Part shown: positions 22,778-23,092 of the stretch, piece after piece
Numbering within the stretch: the first letter of the stretch is position 1
Layout: each line of letters starts with the position of its first letter
Assembly (NCBI GenBank): GCA_040902585.1
Contig: JBBDXA010000153.1
Coordinates: 1-23,092 of the forward strand
Source: JBBDXA01 sp040902585
Lineage (GTDB): Bacteria; Planctomycetota; Phycisphaerae; Phycisphaerales; Phycisphaeraceae
DNA length: 23,092 bases
Direction of reading: 5' to 3'
Translations under genes and position numbers: made by a program
The notes under the pieces: generated by a model
Told to the model about the DNA's origin: nothing
Seen by the model: the letters and a program-made list of their open reading frames with translations, nothing else
Databases searched by the model: none

Positions 22778-22894
22778 GGTAGACAAATGTCTACCACCCC
22801 CCTACCCCCTGGTAGCCATTTGATGATTAAGTCGAGCATTTTCAATCCGTTAGGTAAATGTCTACCCCCTGTCTACCTCGTGTCTACTAGACAC
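22778..22894. promoter_or_regulatory. Cluster of GTCTAC/GTAGAC motifs with two palindromes, possible operators
   Basis: GGTAGACAAATGTCTACC (22778-22795) is a palindrome around AAAT; GTGTCTACTAGACAC (22880-22894) is a second. Between them are CTACC-CCCT-GGTAG (22802-22815), AAATGTCTACC (22856-22866) and TGTCTACC (22870-22877). The core GACA-NN-TGTC of the first site fits the KACANNTGTM core of BlaI/MecI/CopY-family operators. The cluster lies 150-265 bases upstream of the MFS start and could serve it, or a plus-strand gene beyond the window. Confidence 0.5.
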
Positions 22895-23092
22895 GGCGAA
22901 AGGGCGGGAGGCGGGCGTTTGCGGGCGTACCGATCGCGCGGCCCCACGTCGAATACCAACTATTATCCTAACTTATTCCCGGGATGCAAGCGCTTTCCCA
23001 AACCACGGCAAGCGTGGGCTTGCCCATCTTCTGTGGCTGGCACCCCAACTGATCATGCCACATAATAGGGTCACGCCCGCTGATTCGACCGA
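22895..23092. other. Intergenic end of window, no gene recognised
   Basis: No convincing coding sequence is seen here; the open frame 22619-23065 on the plus strand has no family resemblance and covers the motif cluster. The stretch includes an AT-richer part (about 22958-22980) and a small palindrome GGCAAGC-GTGG-GCTTGCC (23007-23024) followed by GTGGCTGGCACCCC, which resembles the ends of the repeat at 6796-6896. It may be another, degraded REP-like element. Confidence 0.4.

Noticed and set aside
22619..23065. 148-residue plus-strand open frame at the end of the window
   Set aside because: No family resemblance or ribosome binding site; it overlaps the MFS start and the palindrome cluster, and its translation is low in ordered sequence.

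Overview
The window looks like a chromosomal segment of a GC-rich planctomycete, most likely of the Phycisphaerae type. The clues are a prepilin-like protein with an H-X9-DG motif, PDZ/HtrA-like secreted proteins, a Tat-exported sugar isomerase-like TIM barrel, a Gfo/Idh/MocA oxidoreductase, a Ser/Thr kinase with a GspE-N-like front end, HEAT-repeat secreted proteins and an Uma2 protein. The taxonomic call is inference from gene content and base composition; there is no rRNA or tRNA gene here to confirm it.

Layout. (1) 1-2395, plus strand: the 3' part of a double-PDZ protein, a RelB/ParE-type toxin-antitoxin pair three bases behind it, then a secreted HtrA-like protein that has lost the catalytic His and Ser and carries its PDZ domain inside the protease fold. 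A strong intrinsic terminator closes the unit. (2) 10700-2399, minus strand: a probable operon of a large membrane-anchored protein, an ABC ATPase, a double-length ABC-2 permease, a secreted HEAT-repeat protein and an acyl-CoA thioesterase. (3) 10941-11990, plus: a Gfo/Idh/MocA oxidoreductase. (4) 14630-12107, minus: Ser/Thr kinase, membrane thioredoxin and P-loop kinase, with a good sigma70-type promoter upstream. (5) 14975-16144, plus: a polyprenyl diphosphate synthase interrupted in frame by a palindromic repeat element. (6) 19440-16158, minus: a coiled-coil secreted protein, an acidic zinc-ribbon protein, a prepilin-like protein and a Tat-exported TIM-barrel protein. (7) 19491-20060, plus: Uma2. 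(8) 22629-20073, minus: an MFS transporter and a HEAT lipoprotein. (9) 22630-23092: no convincing gene, but a cluster of GTCTAC/GTAGAC motifs including two palindromes.

The most unusual layer is repeats, not genes. Four elements of different sequence share one architecture: two imperfect hairpins facing each other, making a larger inverted repeat (6796-6896, 10810-10904, 11993-12107, 15171-15289). This resembles REP/BIME elements. Three lie between genes; the fourth sits inside the prenyl synthase gene and adds about 40 residues without breaking the frame. A fifth, AT-rich inverted repeat with arms of about 70 bases (2816-2973) is of a different type, and a seven-copy heptamer array (6745-6793) lies directly before the permease start. 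No transposase, integrase, CRISPR array or RNA gene was recognised.
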